In this document: positions 62,571-64,000 of the stretch, in pieces
Numbering within the stretch: the first letter of the stretch is position 1
How the letters are laid out: each line of letters begins with the position of its first letter
Assembly: GCF_050947875.1 (NCBI RefSeq)
Contig: NW_027460291.1
Coordinates: 27,738,662 to 27,802,661 of the forward strand
Direction of reading: 5' to 3'
DNA length: 64,000 nucleotides
From: Dermacentor variabilis
Lineage: Eukaryota; Arthropoda; Arachnida; Ixodida; Ixodidae
Program-made: the position numbers and the translations under genes
The notes under the pieces: model-generated
Database searches by the model: none
What the model was told of the DNA's origin: nothing
The model's input: only the letters and a program-made list of their open reading frames with translations

Positions 62571-63760
62571 CAGCGTGCGTAAAAGGGTTTAAGACGCATC
62601 ACGTGGGCCCCTTCAGGTCGTGCGCGGTGCGGCTGTGACTGCGAAATGCCGTCTGGCACGACCTCATAGTCCAGTTCGCGAACACATCGGTTGACCTTGT
62701 AGGGTCCGAAATAGCGTCGCAATTGTTTCTCACTGAGTCCTCGTCGACGTATTGGGGTCCGATCTCAAATACGGTCGCCAGGCTGGTACTGGACGTAGCG
62801 TCGTCGGAGGTTGTAGTGTCGGCTGTCGGTACGCTGCTGGTTCATGATACGTAGGCGGGCGAGCTGTCGGGCTTCTTCAGCGCGCAGGAGATAGGTAGCA
62901 ACGTCAACGTCAACATTCTCTTCGTCGCTCACGTGCGGCCGCATGACGTCGAGAGTCGTCGTCGGGTTCCTGCCGTAAACCAGCTTGAACGGCGTGATTT
63001 GTTTTGTTTCTTGCACCGCCGTGTTGTAAGCGAAGTTTACGTACGGCAGGACGGCATTCCACGTCTTATGCTCGACGTCGACGTACATTGCTAGCATGTC
63101 GGCAAGGGTCTTGTTCAGGCGCTCCATGAGACCATTCGTCTGTGGGTGGTAGCCAGTTGTCCTCCTGTGGCTTGTCTGGCTGTATTGCAGAATGGCTTGG
63201 GTGAGCTCTGCTGTAAAAACCGTTCCGCTGTCGGTGATGAGGAGTTCTGAAGCACCATGTCGCAGCAGGATGTTCTCGACTAAAAATTTCGCCACTTCGG
63301 CTGCGCTGCCTTTCGGAAGAGCTTTACTTTCAGCGAAGCGGGTGAGATAGTCCGTCGCCACGACGACCCACTTATTACCGGAAGTTGATGTCGGAAACGG
63401 TCCCAGCAAGTCAACACCGATATCCTGAAAAGGTCGGTAAGGAGGCTTGATCGGCTGTCGTAATCGCGCTGGCCTTGTAGGTGGTGTCTTGCGTCGTTGA
63501 CAGTCTCGACATGTCTTGACGTAACGGGCGACATCGGCGGTTAGGCGCGGCCAGTAATACCTTTCTTGTATGCTCGATAGCGTCCAGCAGAAACCGAGGT
63601 GCCCAGTGGTGGAATCGTCATGTAGGGCGTGCAGTACTTCTGAACGTAGCGCCGACGAAACAATAAGAAGATAGTTGGCACGGACTGGTGAGAAGTTCTG
63701 CACGAGTAGGTTGTTTTGAAGCGTGAACGAAGGCACCGCGCTTAAATGCCCTAGGGACAA
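62571..63760 (-). CDS. Gypsy E integrase (one nonsense codon)
   Basis: It starts from RT/RNase H linker sequence. Zinc-binding residues are in 'VLHALHDDSTTGHLGF' and 'VKTCRDCQRRK'. The catalytic triad is complete: Asp in 'FQDIGVDLLGPFPTS', Asp in 'LLITDSGTVFTAEL' and Glu in 'NGLMERLNKTLAD'. After 'YQPGDRI' a TGA (near 62765) replaces a Trp codon of the usual 'VWVW' block. The frame then goes on through 'TPIRRRGLSEKQLRRYFGPY' to 'MRLKPFYAR' and a stop at 62571. A frame change near 63750 separates it from the RNase H part. Integrase would join element DNA to the chromosome. Confidence 0.85.
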
Positions 63761-64000
63761 CGTCGGTGTGCCCTTCCAAATAATTGACGAGGCCTTTTAG
63801 CTCCGTGTCTGCTCGTTGCTGTTCAGCTAAGTATTCCGCGCTTATTATTCCAAGGAAGGCGTCGTCATCCTCGTCATCTTGCGGTGGTGGGTCAATGGGG
63901 GCGCGTGATAGGAAATCGGCATCTGAGCGTTTTCGTGCGGACTTGTAGGTTACAGTGATGTCATATTCTTGTAGTCTGCGGCTCCACCGCGCCAGCCGTC
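63750..64000 (-). pseudogene. Gypsy E RNase H end and linker, partial
   Basis: It reads 'RLARWSRRLQEYDITVTYKS' and 'DADFLSRAPIDPPP', the standard end of Ty3/gypsy RNase H, then an acidic linker. It is cut by the window edge and separated from integrase by a one-base shift. Confidence 0.75.

Larger units (their letters stand above)
62049..64000 (-). mobile_element. Gypsy E: Ty3/gypsy element, 3' half, leaving the window
   Basis: In minus-strand order: RNase H end (64000 inward), integrase (63750-62571), polypurine tract (62471-62483) and 3' LTR (62470-62049). The solo LTR at 17554 and the broken LTR at 20166 belong to the same family. The integrase catalytic motif is complete. The 5' half lies beyond 64000. 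Confidence 0.85.

Overview
This window looks like repeat-rich DNA from an arthropod, most likely a hard tick. The reasons are a Ruka-like tRNA-derived SINE (8707-8965), splice-type exons, and several classes of non-LTR, Penelope-like and Ty3/gypsy retroelement with stop codons and frameshifts. There are no bacterial operons, rRNA genes or CRISPR arrays. The tick assignment is an inference from repeat types and was not tested by a search.

Layout, left to right. 1-4235: decayed I-group LINE A (endonuclease-RT-RNase H), split by a Penelope-type fragment. 4250-5619: integrase and 3' LTR of gypsy A. 5620-7625: an RTE-type LINE on the minus strand, split by Penelope-like element PLE1. 8707: SINE. 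9200-11400: CpG-rich promoter-like DNA, then the first exons of a probable host gene with a Myb/SANT-like DNA-binding domain. Its later exons lie at about 14.5 and 15.2 kb. A nearly complete Penelope-like element (PLE2, 11761-14249) with inverted ends and a 13-bp target duplication sits in one of its introns. 16785-18950: CR1-group LINE interrupted by a solo LTR. 20166-21840: an LTR interrupted by an RTE. 22859-27420: I-group LINE C, minus strand. 28052-28840: 3' end of gypsy D. 29935-35330: I-group LINE B. 36088-36354: a TA-flanked MITE. 37146-41262: a CR1-group LINE whose ORF1 carries a 2A (ribosome-skipping) motif. 41659-45000: gypsy B, interrupted by an RTE with a 7-bp target duplication. 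48904-49631 and 54850-55583: two inverted copies of a TTAA-flanked element with terminal inverted repeats. 50581-54833: gypsy C, with both LTRs and an in-frame RT-integrase deletion. 57725-58530: minisatellite. 58670-61170: local duplication. 62049-64000: gypsy E on the minus strand, running off the window.

The mobile elements are not one system; they form nested layers of insertion. The most informative signals are: a conserved -1 frameshift site (GGGAAAC plus hairpin) at the gag stop of two gypsy elements; an ATAT sequence next to nearly every scorable gypsy LTR end; the 2A motif and 255-bp 5' repeat in the CR1-group LINE; the intact termini of PLE2, with a possible hammerhead-type motif; and the probable host gene that carries PLE2. 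Almost every coding region is broken. The longest intact reading frames are the PLE2 RT/endonuclease (522 codons), the gypsy C RT-integrase fusion (584 codons), and large parts of the CR1-group ORF2.
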